Shown: in pieces, positions 1 through 10,491 of the stretch
How positions within the stretch are numbered: position 1 is the stretch's first letter
Layout of the letters: each line of letters opens with the position of its first letter
Notes under the pieces: model-generated
Database searches by the model: none
Seen by the model: only the letters and a program-made list of their open reading frames with translations
What the model was told of the DNA's origin: nothing
Position numbers and translations under genes: made by a program
DNA from: Brevundimonas sp.
GTDB lineage: Bacteria; Pseudomonadota; Alphaproteobacteria; Caulobacterales; Caulobacteraceae
Length of the DNA: 14,902 nucleotides
Direction: 5' to 3'
NCBI GenBank assembly: GCA_024711185.1
Contig: JANJTI010000015.1
Location: 1 to 14,902, forward strand

Positions 1-202
1 GCTGGCCGGGCGCGGCGCCGACAACCTGTTCTCCACCCATCCGAACACCGGCAACCGGGTGCGGGCGCTGACCGAACTGGCGATGAAGATGGGCGGCGGC
101 GCCCGTCCCGCGCCTCCTCCGGGCGCGCCCGCCCCGGTCTCCCCTGCCTTCGCGACGACCTCGGTCCCGACCGCCGGCCACCGCCGGGGACCCTGGGGCT
201 AG
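1..202 (+). CDS. htpX: HtpX-type M48 membrane metalloprotease, C-terminal fragment
   Basis: Only the last 66 complete codons are present, in the frame starting at base 2; the gene begins outside the window. The visible start of the fragment, [19 protein letters not shown], matches the conserved block near the C-terminus of alphaproteobacterial HtpX ([12 protein letters not shown]). The zinc-binding HExxH motif and the membrane helices would lie upstream and cannot be checked. HtpX is an inner-membrane zinc protease involved in quality control of misfolded membrane proteins. After the conserved block comes a Pro/Ala-rich tail of about 35 residues, probably disordered and variable. The TAG stop at 200-202 overlaps the opposing recQ stop. 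Other M48 proteases are possible, but the block fits HtpX best. Confidence 0.82.
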   Translation, partial: LAGRGADNLFSTHPNTGNRVRALTELAMKMGGGARPAPPPGAPAPVSPAFATTSVPTAGHRRGPWG

Positions 203-2076
203 CCGGCGGTCGAGAGGGCGGCGAGGACGGCCTTGCCGTAACGGTCCAGCTTCGTCTGCCCGACGCCCGGAACGTGGCCGAGGGCGTCCAGCGTCCCCGG
301 TTCGGCTGTGGCGATCTCCAGCAGGGTGCGATCCTGGAAGATCACGTAGGGCGGCACCCGCTGCTCGGCGGCGCGATCCCGCCGCCAGGCGCGCAGAACC
401 TCGAACCGCGCCCGCACGTCGGCGTCCATCGTCTCGAGCGCCGCATTCCGCCCCGTCCGCTGGCGGGGCGTCGCGCCCCGGGCAGGCGTGAGGCGCACCT
501 CCACGGTCCGCTCCCCGCGATAGACGGCGCGCACGGCGGACGGGTCGCCCAGTCTCACCAGCGGCTTGCCCTCGTTCGGGTCTTCGACCAGCAGCCCTTC
601 GAACATCAGATGGTCGAGCACGTCGCGCCAGGTGTGCAGCGGCGCGTCGGCGCCGATGCCCCAGGTCGACAGCGCCGTCTCCCACGGCTGGACGTCCTTG
701 GTCTTGCCGAGCAGGTGGTCGATCACCCGGCCCCGCCCGAAACGCTCGCCCAGCCGCTGCACCGCCGCCAGCGCCTTCTGGGCGTGGACGGTGGCGTCGA
801 ACATCGCCGGCGGGTCCTGGCAGATGTCGCAGACGCCGCAGGGCTGCGCCTCGGCCTCGCCGAAGTAGCGACGCACCGCCTGCGGCCGGCACACGGCCCC
901 GTCCAGCATGGCGAACAGCTGGCGCACCTTGCGCACCTGCGCCGCCTTCACCTCCTCGGCCATCGGCCGCCCCTCGAGCCGGCGCAGGCTCCAGGCGATG
1001 TCGGACGGCCCGTAGAGGGTGACGCCCTCGGCCGGCTCGCCGTCCCGACCGGCGCGGCCGATCTCCTGCCAGTAGGCTTCCAGCGAGCCCGGCGGATCGG
1101 CGTGGATGACGAAGCGGACGTCGGCCTTGTCCACCCCCATGCCGAAGGCGATCGTCGCCACCATCACCGCCCCGTCCTCGGCGAGAAAGCGCTCCAGCCG
1201 GCGGTCGCGCTCGCGGGCGTCCATGCCGGCGTGGTAGGCGATGGCGTTGGTCCCGGCCTCCTGCAGCGCCTGCGCCACCCGTTCGCAGCCCTCCCGGCTG
1301 CCGCAATAGACCACGCCCGACTTGCCGCGCCGCTCGCGCACCAGGGCGATCACCGCCGCGTCGGTCTTCGCCCGGGATCCGCTCTCCTTGCGCACGGCCG
1401 TCAGCTGCAGATTCGGTCGGGCGAAGCTGTCGACCAGCACCTTCGCCCCCTCCAGACGCAGCGAGCGGACGATGTCCTCGCGCGTGCGGGCGTCGGCGGT
1501 GGCGGTGACGGCGATGCGCGGCACGCCGGGGAAGACCTCGGCCAGCCGCCCGAGGGTGCGGTAGTCCGGGCGGAAGTCGTGGCCCCACTGGCTGACGCAG
1601 TGCGCCTCGTCGATGGCGATGAGGGCGAGCGGCAGTTCGGCCAGCCGTTCCAGCATGGCCCCGGACGCCAGCCCTTCGGGAGAGACGTAGAGCAGGTCCA
1701 GTTCGCCGGCCCGCGCCGCGCGCCAGATCGCCGAGCGGTCGTCGAGGGAGACGCCGGAGTCGAGCCGCGCCGCGCGCACGCCCTGCTGCTTCAGCGCCTC
1801 GACCTGGTCGGTCATCAGGGCGATCAGCGGCGAGATCACCAGGCCCAGCCCGGGCCGCAGCATGGCCGGAACCTGGTAGCAGACCGACTTGCCCCCGCCG
1901 GTGGGCAGCACCGCCAGCACGTCGCGGCCCGCAAGAACCTCTTCCACCACCCCGGCCTGCAGGCCGCGGAAGTCGGGGTGACCCCAGACCCGCTCCAGCG
2001 CCGCCCTCGCGTCGGCCAGGGAGGGCGCGGGCGGGGCGAGGGTCGAGTCGGCGAGCATGCCGGCCTTGTGCCTCAT
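199..2076 (-). CDS. recQ: ATP-dependent DNA helicase RecQ
   Basis: This is a 3'-5' superfamily 2 helicase acting in recombination and replication-fork repair. With the ATG at 2076 the protein has 625 residues, close to the usual size of about 600. Visible motifs are Walker A LPTGGGKS (K63), the DEAH box [18 protein letters not shown] (DEAH 156-159), and motif [12 protein letters not shown] near 340. The RecQ zinc site has four cysteines (about 396, 413, 416 and 419) in [11 protein letters not shown]...CGVCDIC. An HRDC domain fills the last 75 residues. The frame is open back to a GTG at 2127, but that codon has no Shine-Dalgarno (SD) sequence and would leave only 32 bp before the divergent maeB. 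ATG 2076 is preceded by GGGAA, and ATG 2058 by AAGG, so 2076 is a reasoned but not certain choice. A near-SOS repeat with the wrong spacing lies upstream at 2131-2144. Confidence 0.95.
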   Translation of the reverse strand: MRHKAGMLADSTLAPPAPSLADARAALERVWGHPDFRGLQAGVVEEVLAGRDVLAVLPTGGGKSVCYQVPAMLRPGLGLVISPLIALMTDQVEALKQQGVRAARLDSGVSLDDRSAIWRAARAGELDLLYVSPEGLASGAMLERLAELPLALIAIDEAHCVSQWGHDFRPDYRTLGRLAEVFPGVPRIAVTATADARTREDIVRSLRLEGAKVLVDSFARPNLQLTAVRKESGSRAKTDAAVIALVRERRGKSGVVYCGSREGCERVAQALQEAGTNAIAYHAGMDARERDRRLERFLAEDGAVMVATIAFGMGVDKADVRFVIHADPPGSLEAYWQEIGRAGRDGEPAEGVTLYGPSDIAWSLRRLEGRPMAEEVKAAQVRKVRQLFAMLDGAVCRPQAVRRYFGEAEAQPCGVCDICQDPPAMFDATVHAQKALAAVQRLGERFGRGRVIDHLLGKTKDVQPWETALSTWGIGADAPLHTWRDVLDHLMFEGLLVEDPNEGKPLVRLGDPSAVRAVYRGERTVEVRLTPARGATPRQRTGRNAALETMDADVRARFEVLRAWRRDRAAEQRVPPYVIFQDRTLLEIATAEPGTLDALGHVPGVGQTKLDRYGKAVLAALSTAG

Positions 2077-2159
2077 TTGTTCCCGGGTGTCAGCCGCTGG
2101 CCGGTTGTCCCGCTCCGCGCCGGGCACTAGGAACGGGCCAGAACCCCCGGATACGCCGC

Positions 2160-4439
<2,280 letters not shown>

Positions 4440-4443
4440 TAGC

Positions 4444-6195
4444 TCAGGAGGGCTGGGCCTCGGTCGCCTCGGCGTCCAGTTCCGCCCTGCGGGCCTCGGC
4501 GCGGGCGTCGATGTCCGGCTGACGCCGGGCGATCATGAAGGCGAGCACGATGGCGATCACCCCGATCACCACCGAATAGACGAAGAAGGTCGCATAGCCG
4601 GCGCCCAGCGACACCGGCGCGACCCCGGCGATCTCGGCGCCCTTCGCCAACGCCCCCTCGGGCAGGCCCGCGAACATCGGGCGGAACAGGGCCGTGAAGC
4701 CGCCGGCCTCGGCCATGCGCGCCGAGCCTTCGACGATACGTCCGCTCTGGGAGGCGATGATCTTGCCGAAGATGGCGTAGAGCGAGCTGAACAGGGCGTA
4801 CTGGGTGGCGGTGAAGCCCGCCGCGGTCAGGCTGGACATGTAGACGATCAGCGCCGTGCCCGCGAAACCGGTGGCGAAGTTGTCGATGGTGATCGCCCCG
4901 TACAGCGCCGCCATGCTGGCGCCCTGGGTGGCCAGCCAGATGAACACGAGGTTCGACAGCGGGCTGGCGAAGACGCCGATGAGCATGGTGCGAAGGATGC
5001 CGAGCCGGCTGACCGCCCAGGCTCCGGCCGAGATGCCGGCCAGCGAGGCGACCACGCCGTAGACCTTTCGCACCTCGGCGATCTGGGTCAGCGAGAAACC
5101 CAGGTCGATGTAGAACGGGTTCATCAGGTTGAGGACGAAGTCCGACAGCCGGTACATACAGATCAGGGCGAGGATCAGCAGGCCGAACCTGACCCCGAAC
5201 CGGGCGAAGAACTCCCCGAGCGGCTGGCCGTAGGCGCGGCGCAGGTAGACGCCGGGGCGGGTGGGGGTTCCGGGGAGGGGTACGCAGGCGAGGGCGATCA
5301 GGCCGAGGCCGGCGACCACCGCCGGGAACTGGATGAAGATGCCCGTCTCCCGGGCCTCCCATGTCGCCTTGAAGGCTTCGGCGGCCCCGGCGGACTGGCC
5401 GAACCAGCCCATGACGGCGTTGAGAAAGGTCGCGTTGGCGGCGAGGCCCGAACCCGCGAGCAGGGCTCCGAGCAGGATCAGCACCAGGCGCCCGGCCCAC
5501 TCGGCCGTCTCCAGCGCCGGCCGGACGACCATCTCTTCCGTGTAGCGAAGCGGCGGGCGGGCAGCCTTCTCGCGCGGGGCCAGCAGGGTGGCGCCGACCG
5601 CGATGAACATGCAACCGGCCATGATGGCGTAGGAGAAGTTCCAGCCGTAGTGGTCCGCCAGCACCAGCGGCAGGGCGCCGGAGGTGATCATGGCGATGCG
5701 GTAGCCCCACTGGTAGGCCGCGGCCATGGTGCCGTAGAAGGTCTCGTCGACGACCTCAATGCGCCAGGCGTCGATGGCCACGTCCTGGGTCGCGCCGAAG
5801 AAGCCGACCATCACCGCCAGCAGCGCGACCTGGCCCAGATTCAGGGCGGGGTCGGAGCCGGCGATCAGCCAGAGTCCGAGCACGATCAGCACCTGCATCA
5901 GCGCCATCCACGAGCGGCGCTGGCCGAGAAGCGGCTCCAGGAAGGGAATCTTCACCCGGTCGACGACCGGCGCCCAGACGAACTTCAGCGCATAGGACAG
6001 GGTGGCCAGGGCGAAGACGCCGATGGTCTGAAGCGACAGCTCGGACTGGCGCAGCCAGGCGGACAGGGTGTCGAAGATCAGGAAGAAGGGCAGGCCCGCG
6101 CCCGCGCCCAGGAACAGCATCACCAGCACGCGCCGGTCGCGCAGCGACTTGATGAATTCCCAGGTGGTCTGCTTCTTCGCAGCGGCTTCAGCCAT
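4444..6195 (-). CDS. ampG: AmpG-family muropeptide permease (MFS transporter)
   Basis: AmpG proteins import GlcNAc-anhydroMurNAc and its peptides across the inner membrane for peptidoglycan recycling. The 583 residues are largely hydrophobic. The first half carries AmpG signatures: LFLGAGAGLPFFLIFDTLS (28-46), YALKFVWAPVVDR (68-80), RRSWMALMQV (93-102) and GATQDVAIDAWRIE (134-147). It is about 90 residues longer than E. coli AmpG (491). The centre has two additional hydrophobic segments (about 235-252 and 286-306) between the two MFS halves, and the cytoplasmic tail is charged and Ala/Glu-rich. The ATG at 6195 has a good SD, GAGGGA, 7 nt upstream. It lies 37 bp downstream of shkA on the same strand, so cotranscription is likely. 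The substrate is inferred from family membership; Caulobacterales may carry more than one AmpG paralogue. Confidence 0.9.
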   Translation of the reverse strand: MAEAAAKKQTTWEFIKSLRDRRVLVMLFLGAGAGLPFFLIFDTLSAWLRQSELSLQTIGVFALATLSYALKFVWAPVVDRVKIPFLEPLLGQRRSWMALMQVLIVLGLWLIAGSDPALNLGQVALLAVMVGFFGATQDVAIDAWRIEVVDETFYGTMAAAYQWGYRIAMITSGALPLVLADHYGWNFSYAIMAGCMFIAVGATLLAPREKAARPPLRYTEEMVVRPALETAEWAGRLVLILLGALLAGSGLAANATFLNAVMGWFGQSAGAAEAFKATWEARETGIFIQFPAVVAGLGLIALACVPLPGTPTRPGVYLRRAYGQPLGEFFARFGVRFGLLILALICMYRLSDFVLNLMNPFYIDLGFSLTQIAEVRKVYGVVASLAGISAGAWAVSRLGILRTMLIGVFASPLSNLVFIWLATQGASMAALYGAITIDNFATGFAGTALIVYMSSLTAAGFTATQYALFSSLYAIFGKIIASQSGRIVEGSARMAEAGGFTALFRPMFAGLPEGALAKGAEIAGVAPVSLGAGYATFFVYSVVIGVIAIVLAFMIARRQPDIDARAEARRAELDAEATEAQPS

Positions 6196-6232
6196 GGACG
6201 CGTCCCTCGGCGGCGACGCCCCCCGCGCCCCG

Positions 6233-7768
6233 CTATCCGGCGGCGACCTTGGCGCGGACTTCGCGGTTCGTCCAGCGGGTCAGGGCGAGCCGCAGGGCGG
6301 CGAGCTCCAGCGGCTTGACCAGATGGTCGTCCATGCCCGACTCGAGACAGGCCTTGCGGTCCTCGGCGAAGGCGTTGGCGGTGAGCGCGACGATGGGGGT
6401 CGTGTCGCCGCGACCGCGCAGCTGCCGGGCGGCGGTGGGGCCGTCCATGCCGGGCATGCGCATGTCCATGAACACCAGGTCGTAGCGGGCCCGCTTCATC
6501 GCATCGAGCGCCTCGTGGCCGCTGGCGGCGGTCTCGACGGCGCAGCCCTCGCGCTTGAGCAAGGTCGAGGCCAGCAGGGCGCCGACCGGATTGTCCTCGA
6601 CCAGCAGGACGCGGGTGCCGGAGAAGCGGCCGGCCATGACGCGGTCGTCGTCCGGCGGCGGAGGCGGCGGCGCGCCCGGGCTCTCGCTTCGCAGGGCGCC
6701 GGCGGCGGCCAGCACCCGCTCGGCCAGCGACGCCCGCCGCAGCGGCTTGATGAGATAGCCGTGGAAGCCGGCTGACCGGTAGCGGGCGATCAGGTCGCGC
6801 TCGGACGGCTTGAGCAGGACGACGGCGCGACGCCCGGCCGGCGCCGCCGCGAGGCCGCAGCCCGGCGCGCGGGCGGCGTGGTCGACGAGGACCACGGGAG
6901 CGCCGCGCGCGATGCGCCCGCCTGAAGCCTCGACCTGGGCCCTCGCCGCGCCGGCGACGAACGGGTCCGGAGAGAGGACCTCGACCGACTGACCGGCGAG
7001 AGAGGCCTCACGCACCGCGCCCGGCGCGGCGGGGAAGGCCGCCTCGAAGCGGAAGCGGGCGCCCGGGCCGTCGGGCCGGTCGCCGACCGACACCTTGCCG
7101 CCCATGGCCGCGGCCAGCTTGCGCACCACGGCCAGGCCGAGTCCCGCCCCGCCGAAGCGGCCGGCGTCGGAGGCGTCGACGTGTCCGAACTCCTCGAAGA
7201 TCCGCTCGCGCGCCTCCGGGGGCACGCCGGGCCCGGTGTCGTCGACGATGAAGGCCAGCTTCGGGCGCCGGGCGGCGCCGTTGACGCGCTCGACGCTGAT
7301 CCGGACGCCGCCGGATCCGGTGAACTTCACGGCGTTGCCGGCGAGGTTGAACAGCACCTGGCGCAGGCGGCCCTCGTCGGCCAGCACGTCGGGCGCGTCG
7401 GCGGCCACCGACCAGGCGATCTCCAGCCCCTTGTCGTGCGCCTTCGGGCTGAGCAGTTCGGCCACGCCGCGGACCAGCGACTCGAGGCAGACGGGAACGG
7501 CGTCGAACTCCAGCTTGCCGGCTTCCAGCCGGGCGTAGTCGAGCAGGTCGTTGACCAGGCCCAGCAGGTGTTCGGCCGAGGTGCGGGCGCTGTCGAGATA
7601 GGCGCGCTGGGCGCCGTCGAGGCGGGTGCGCTGCAGCAGGCCCAGCATGCCGATGACGCCGTTCAGCGGCGTGCGCATCTCGTGGCTCATCAGGCGCAGG
7701 AACTGCTGTTCCGCCGAGGGCTCCGTCGCCCGATCCGTCGTGTCCTCGCCCGTCTGCCGTCGCGCCAT
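6233..7768 (-). CDS. shkA: Soluble hybrid histidine kinase, ShkA-like, with c-di-GMP-type pseudo-receiver
   Basis: The 511-residue cytoplasmic kinase has no PAS or membrane domain. Domain order is HisKA (FLRLMSHEMRTP, phosphoacceptor H29), HATPase (N-box NLAGNAVKF near 141, DDTGPGVPP near 176, GGAGLGL near 206), a degenerate receiver (about 258-357), a Pro-rich linker (six prolines, 367-372) and an intact receiver (VLLVEDN, phosphoacceptor D435, K485). This is the layout of Caulobacter ShkA, which passes phosphate through ShpA to TacA for stalk biogenesis and is activated by c-di-GMP bound to Rec1. The residues I recall as c-di-GMP contacts in ShkA (R324, Y338, I340, P342, R344, S347) all occur here at the same numbers. 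A linker DDR motif is also present (374-376). ShpA and TacA are not in the window. The gene lies 80 bp after comM. Confidence 0.85.
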   Translation of the reverse strand: MARRQTGEDTTDRATEPSAEQQFLRLMSHEMRTPLNGVIGMLGLLQRTRLDGAQRAYLDSARTSAEHLLGLVNDLLDYARLEAGKLEFDAVPVCLESLVRGVAELLSPKAHDKGLEIAWSVAADAPDVLADEGRLRQVLFNLAGNAVKFTGSGGVRISVERVNGAARRPKLAFIVDDTGPGVPPEARERIFEEFGHVDASDAGRFGGAGLGLAVVRKLAAAMGGKVSVGDRPDGPGARFRFEAAFPAAPGAVREASLAGQSVEVLSPDPFVAGAARAQVEASGGRIARGAPVVLVDHAARAPGCGLAAAPAGRRAVVLLKPSERDLIARYRSAGFHGYLIKPLRRASLAERVLAAAGALRSESPGAPPPPPPDDDRVMAGRFSGTRVLLVEDNPVGALLASTLLKREGCAVETAASGHEALDAMKRARYDLVFMDMRMPGMDGPTAARQLRGRGDTTPIVALTANAFAEDRKACLESGMDDHLVKPLELAALRLALTRWTNREVRAKVAAG

Positions 7769-7773
7769 GCCCA

Positions 7774-7778
7774 CCTCC
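7774..7778 (-). promoter_or_regulatory. Ribosome binding site deciding the shkA start
   Basis: Reading on the minus strand, GGAGG (7778 to 7774) is followed by the 5-nt spacer TGGGC and then ATG at 7768-7766. The frame could also start at a GTG at 7774-7772, but that codon overlaps the SD itself. The ATG at 7768 is therefore the start. Confidence 0.85.
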
Positions 7779-7802
7779 GGACGCGCAAGGTGAACGGCGA
7801 TC

Positions 7803-7834
7803 CCTTAAGGTCGGCTCAATCGGTCCGGTTAACC
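7803..7834. promoter_or_regulatory. Two TTAA-centred 8-bp palindromes in the comM-shkA gap
   Basis: The 80-bp gap upstream of shkA contains CCTTAAGG (7803-7810) and GGTTAACC (7827-7834), each a perfect palindrome, 16 bp apart. TTAA is expected to be rare in DNA this GC-rich, so the pair may mark a promoter or operator for shkA independent of comM. TTAACC resembles a CtrA half-site, but the two TTAA cores are 20 bp apart rather than the 7 bp of a full CtrA box. The role is inferred only. Confidence 0.3.
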
Positions 7835-7848
7835 AAAGGTGGCCGGGC

Positions 7849-9426
7849 TCACCATGCCGGAACCGCCGGGGAGCCCTGCGCGGCGGGCCCGGCCTCGGCG
7901 GCCAGCGGCGGGCGGTAGATCAGCGCCTCGGCGACGTGGCGACGCAGCACCCCGTCGGCGCCGTCGAGGTCGGCGATGGTGCGCGCCAGCCGCAGGGTGC
8001 GGGTCCAGCCGCGGGCGGTCAGGCCGCCCGCCTCGCCGGCCCGCATCAGCAGGGCGCGGCCGGGCTCGTCCGGCGTGGCGAAGCGCTCCAGCGCCTCGCC
8101 GGAGGCGCGGGCGTTGACCGTCTGGTCCCAGCCGGCCTCCGGGTCCAGACCCGCGCCACGCAGCCGCTCGGCCTGCATGGCGCGGGCCGTCGCGACGCGG
8201 GCGGCCGCCTCGGCCGTGCCCTCGGCGGGCGGCGGCAGGGCCATGTCCGAGGCGGTGACCGGCGGCGTCTCCACGGTGAGGTCGATGCGGTCGAACATCG
8301 GCCCGGAGATGCGGTTGCGATAGTCGCGCAGGCAGCGCGGGGCCTTGCCGCACGCGCCCTTGCCCGGCCCGCCCACGCCGCAGCGGCACGGGTTCATGGC
8401 GGCGACAAGCTGGAAGCGGGCCGGGTACCGCACATGGGCGTTGGCGCGCGCCACCACGATTTCCCCCGTCTCCAGCGGCTGGCGCAGGGAGTCGAGCGCC
8501 TGGGCCGAGTATTCGGGCAGCTCGTCGAGAAACAGCACGCCATTGTGCGCCAGCGAGGCCTCGCCCGGTCGGGCGCGCAGGCCGCCGCCGGTCAGGGCGG
8601 CCATGGAGGCGGAGTGATGCGGCGCGCGGAACGGCCGGTCCCGCGTCAGGGCGCCGCGCTCGATCAGCCCCGCCACCGACCAGACCATCGAGGTCTCCAG
8701 CAGCTCTTTCGAGGTCAGCGGCGGCAGCAGGCCGGGCAGGCGCTGCGCGAGCATGGACTTGCCGGTGCCGGGCGGCCCCACCATCAGCAGGCTGTGGCCG
8801 CCGGCGGCGGCGATCTCCAGCGCCCGCTTGGCGCTCTCCTGGCCCTTCACCTCCCGCAGGTCCGGGACCCGGTCGCCCGAGCGCAGCGCGCCCGGCTCGG
8901 GGCGGCGCAGGACGGTGGTTCCCTTGAAGTGGTTGACCAGTCCGATCAGCGAGCGCGGGGCCAGCACCGGGGCGTCGCCGGCCCAGGCCGCCTCGGGCCC
9001 GTTGGCCTCGGGGCAGATCAGGCCCAGTCCCATGGCGTCGGCCGCCACTGCGGCCGGCAGGGTTCCGCCCACGGGGGCGATCCGCCCATCCAGCCCCAGC
9101 TCCCCTACCGCCGCCCAGCCCGACAGGGCGTCCGGCGGGATCACCCCCATCGACGCCAGCAGGGCCAGCGCCACCGGCAGGTCGAAATGGCTACCCTCCT
9201 TGGGCAGGTCCGCCGGCGCCAGGTTGGCGATGATGCGCATGGAAGGCAGCGCCAGGCCGATGCCGGCGAAGGCGCCGCGCACCCGCTCGCGGCTCTCGGC
9301 CACCGCCTTGTCGGCGAGCCCGACGATGGTGAAGGACGGCTGGTCCGCCGACAGCTGCTGGACCTGCACGTCCACCCGCCGGGCGTCGACCCCTTCGAAG
9401 GCGACCGTCACCACGCTGGCGTGCAT
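7849..9426 (-). CDS. comM: ComM/YifB family Mg-chelatase-like AAA+ ATPase
   Basis: ComM is a hexameric AAA+ motor shown in transformable bacteria to drive branch migration during integration of incoming DNA. The gene is also widespread in species not known to be transformable. The 525-residue protein has the N-terminal ChlI-like fold (FTIVGLADKAVAESRERVR at 32-50 and NLAPADLPKEGSHFDLPVAL at 68-87). Walker A is GPPGTGKS (217-224), with RAPHHSAS at 267-274 and Walker B GVLFLDELPEY (296-306). A cysteine-rich stretch starts with MNPCRCG at 344 and continues to a CG and a further C, a likely small metal or structural site. The ATG at 9426 has a strong SD, GGAGG, 5 nt upstream. A perfect alphaproteobacterial LexA box lies 24 bp upstream of the start, so damage-inducible expression is likely. 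Confidence 0.95.
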   Translation of the reverse strand: MHASVVTVAFEGVDARRVDVQVQQLSADQPSFTIVGLADKAVAESRERVRGAFAGIGLALPSMRIIANLAPADLPKEGSHFDLPVALALLASMGVIPPDALSGWAAVGELGLDGRIAPVGGTLPAAVAADAMGLGLICPEANGPEAAWAGDAPVLAPRSLIGLVNHFKGTTVLRRPEPGALRSGDRVPDLREVKGQESAKRALEIAAAGGHSLLMVGPPGTGKSMLAQRLPGLLPPLTSKELLETSMVWSVAGLIERGALTRDRPFRAPHHSASMAALTGGGLRARPGEASLAHNGVLFLDELPEYSAQALDSLRQPLETGEIVVARANAHVRYPARFQLVAAMNPCRCGVGGPGKGACGKAPRCLRDYRNRISGPMFDRIDLTVETPPVTASDMALPPPAEGTAEAAARVATARAMQAERLRGAGLDPEAGWDQTVNARASGEALERFATPDEPGRALLMRAGEAGGLTARGWTRTLRLARTIADLDGADGVLRRHVAEALIYRPPLAAEAGPAAQGSPAVPAW

Positions 9427-9450
9427 GGCTCCCTCCCGTCATCCGAAAAG

Positions 9451-9465
9451 GAACAAAACACGAAC
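9451..9465 (-). promoter_or_regulatory. Putative LexA (SOS) box upstream of comM
   Basis: The minus strand reads GTTC-GTGTTTT-GTTC, a perfect direct repeat with a 7-nt spacer, matching the alphaproteobacterial LexA consensus GTTC-N7-GTTC. It lies in the 62-bp gshB-comM gap, 24 bp before the comM ATG, where it would cover the -10 or start region of a comM promoter. A weak -35-like TTGCGC sits at 9480-9475. The repeat is seen directly; LexA binding is inferred. Confidence 0.7.
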
Positions 9466-9488
9466 TTGGGTCGGGCGCAAGACCGGCG

Positions 9489-10433
9489 TTACGCGGCGCG
9501 CTTGCGCTCGATCACGTCCCACATCAGGGCGGCGGCGTCGACGCCGGTGAAGCGCTTCAGCTGCTGGGCCCCGGTCGGCGAGGTGACGTTGATCTCGGTC
9601 AGGTAGTCGCCGATCACGTCGATGCCGACGAATATCAGGCCGCGTGCCTTCAGCGTCGGCCCGATGGCGGCGCAGATCTCACGGTCGCGCTCGGTCAGCT
9701 CCACCGGCGCCGCGACGCCGCCGACGCGCAGGTTGGAGCGCACCGCCCCGGCCGCCGGGATGCGGTTGATGGCGCCGACCGGCTCCCCGTCGATCAGGAT
9801 GATGCGCTTGTCGCCCTTCGACACCGCCGGCACGAACTTCTGGATCACCAGCGGATCGCGGCTGGCGGCGGCGTGGATCTCGATGAGGGCGCCGAGGTTG
9901 GGGTCTTCGGCCTTCAGCCGCACCACGCCCGAGCCCGCGGCGCCGTGCAGGGGCTTGAGCACCACGTCGCCGTGGCGCACGTGGAATTCGTCCAGCGACA
10001 CCGGGTCGGCGCTGATCAGGGTCGGAGGCTGCAGGCCGGAAAAGCGGGTGGCCAGCAGCTTCTCGGGCGCGGAGCGAACCTCGGCCGGATCGTTCACCAC
10101 GAGGGTGTGCGGATGCACCGTCTCCAGCAGGTAGGTGGCGGTGACGTAGGCCATGTCGAAGGGTGGGTCCTGTCGCATCAGGATGACATCGACATCCGAA
10201 CCCAGATCCAGCTTCTCCCAGTCGCCGAAGGAGACGTGGTCGCCCCGGGCCTGCCGCAGGGTCACCGGCCGGGCGCGGCAGTACAGGCGGCCGTCCTCCA
10301 GCGCCAGGGTGCGGAAGTCGTAGACCCGGACGGGATAGCCGCGGTTCTGGGCCTCCATCGCCTGCAGCCAGGTGGTGTCGGACTCGATGTCGACGCCCTC
10401 TATGGGGTCCATCTGGATGGCGACTCTGAGCAT
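9489..10433 (-). CDS. gshB: Glutathione synthetase
   Basis: This ATP-grasp ligase joins gamma-glutamylcysteine and glycine, the second step of glutathione synthesis, in the cytoplasm. At 314 residues it has the standard length. Visible landmarks are [10 protein letters not shown] at 4-13, [12 protein letters not shown] at 85-96 and the ATP-grasp lysine and glycine loop [17 protein letters not shown] (K160). RSNLRVGG is at 232-239 and the metal/ATP site EINVTSPTG at 280-288. The ATG at 10433 is preceded by GGAAGGA at a suitable distance. A 58-bp gap separates it from the upstream SirB1-family gene. That gap holds a GC-rich inverted repeat (10468-10487) without a T-run, so it is not a convincing terminator, and readthrough is plausible. 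The yraN-gshB-comM neighbourhood is common in alphaproteobacteria. Confidence 0.97.
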   Translation of the reverse strand: MLRVAIQMDPIEGVDIESDTTWLQAMEAQNRGYPVRVYDFRTLALEDGRLYCRARPVTLRQARGDHVSFGDWEKLDLGSDVDVILMRQDPPFDMAYVTATYLLETVHPHTLVVNDPAEVRSAPEKLLATRFSGLQPPTLISADPVSLDEFHVRHGDVVLKPLHGAAGSGVVRLKAEDPNLGALIEIHAAASRDPLVIQKFVPAVSKGDKRIILIDGEPVGAINRIPAAGAVRSNLRVGGVAAPVELTERDREICAAIGPTLKARGLIFVGIDVIGDYLTEINVTSPTGAQQLKRFTGVDAAALMWDVIERKRAA

Positions 10434-10491
10434 GGCGGTCCTTCCGGCGGCGGAGCTTGGCTAATGGGCGCCGCGACGGACCGGCGCAAGG

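Noticed and set aside
2077..2127. Upstream GTG start for recQ at 2127
   Set aside because: There is no SD, the added residues are unconserved in character, and it would leave 32 bp for two divergent promoters.
274..2130. Long plus-strand open frame opposite recQ
   Set aside because: It is composed of Arg, His, Gly and Pro repeats without any family motif, and it lies exactly antisense to a well-supported RecQ. This is the usual shadow of a GC-rich gene.
7936..9606. Long plus-strand open frame opposite comM
   Set aside because: It is low-complexity Arg/Gly/Gln composition and crosses from comM into gshB antisense, so it is a compositional artefact.
10468..10487. Rho-independent terminator between the SirB1-family gene and gshB
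   Set aside because: The 5-bp GC stem has a 10-nt loop and is not followed by a T-run on the transcribed strand.
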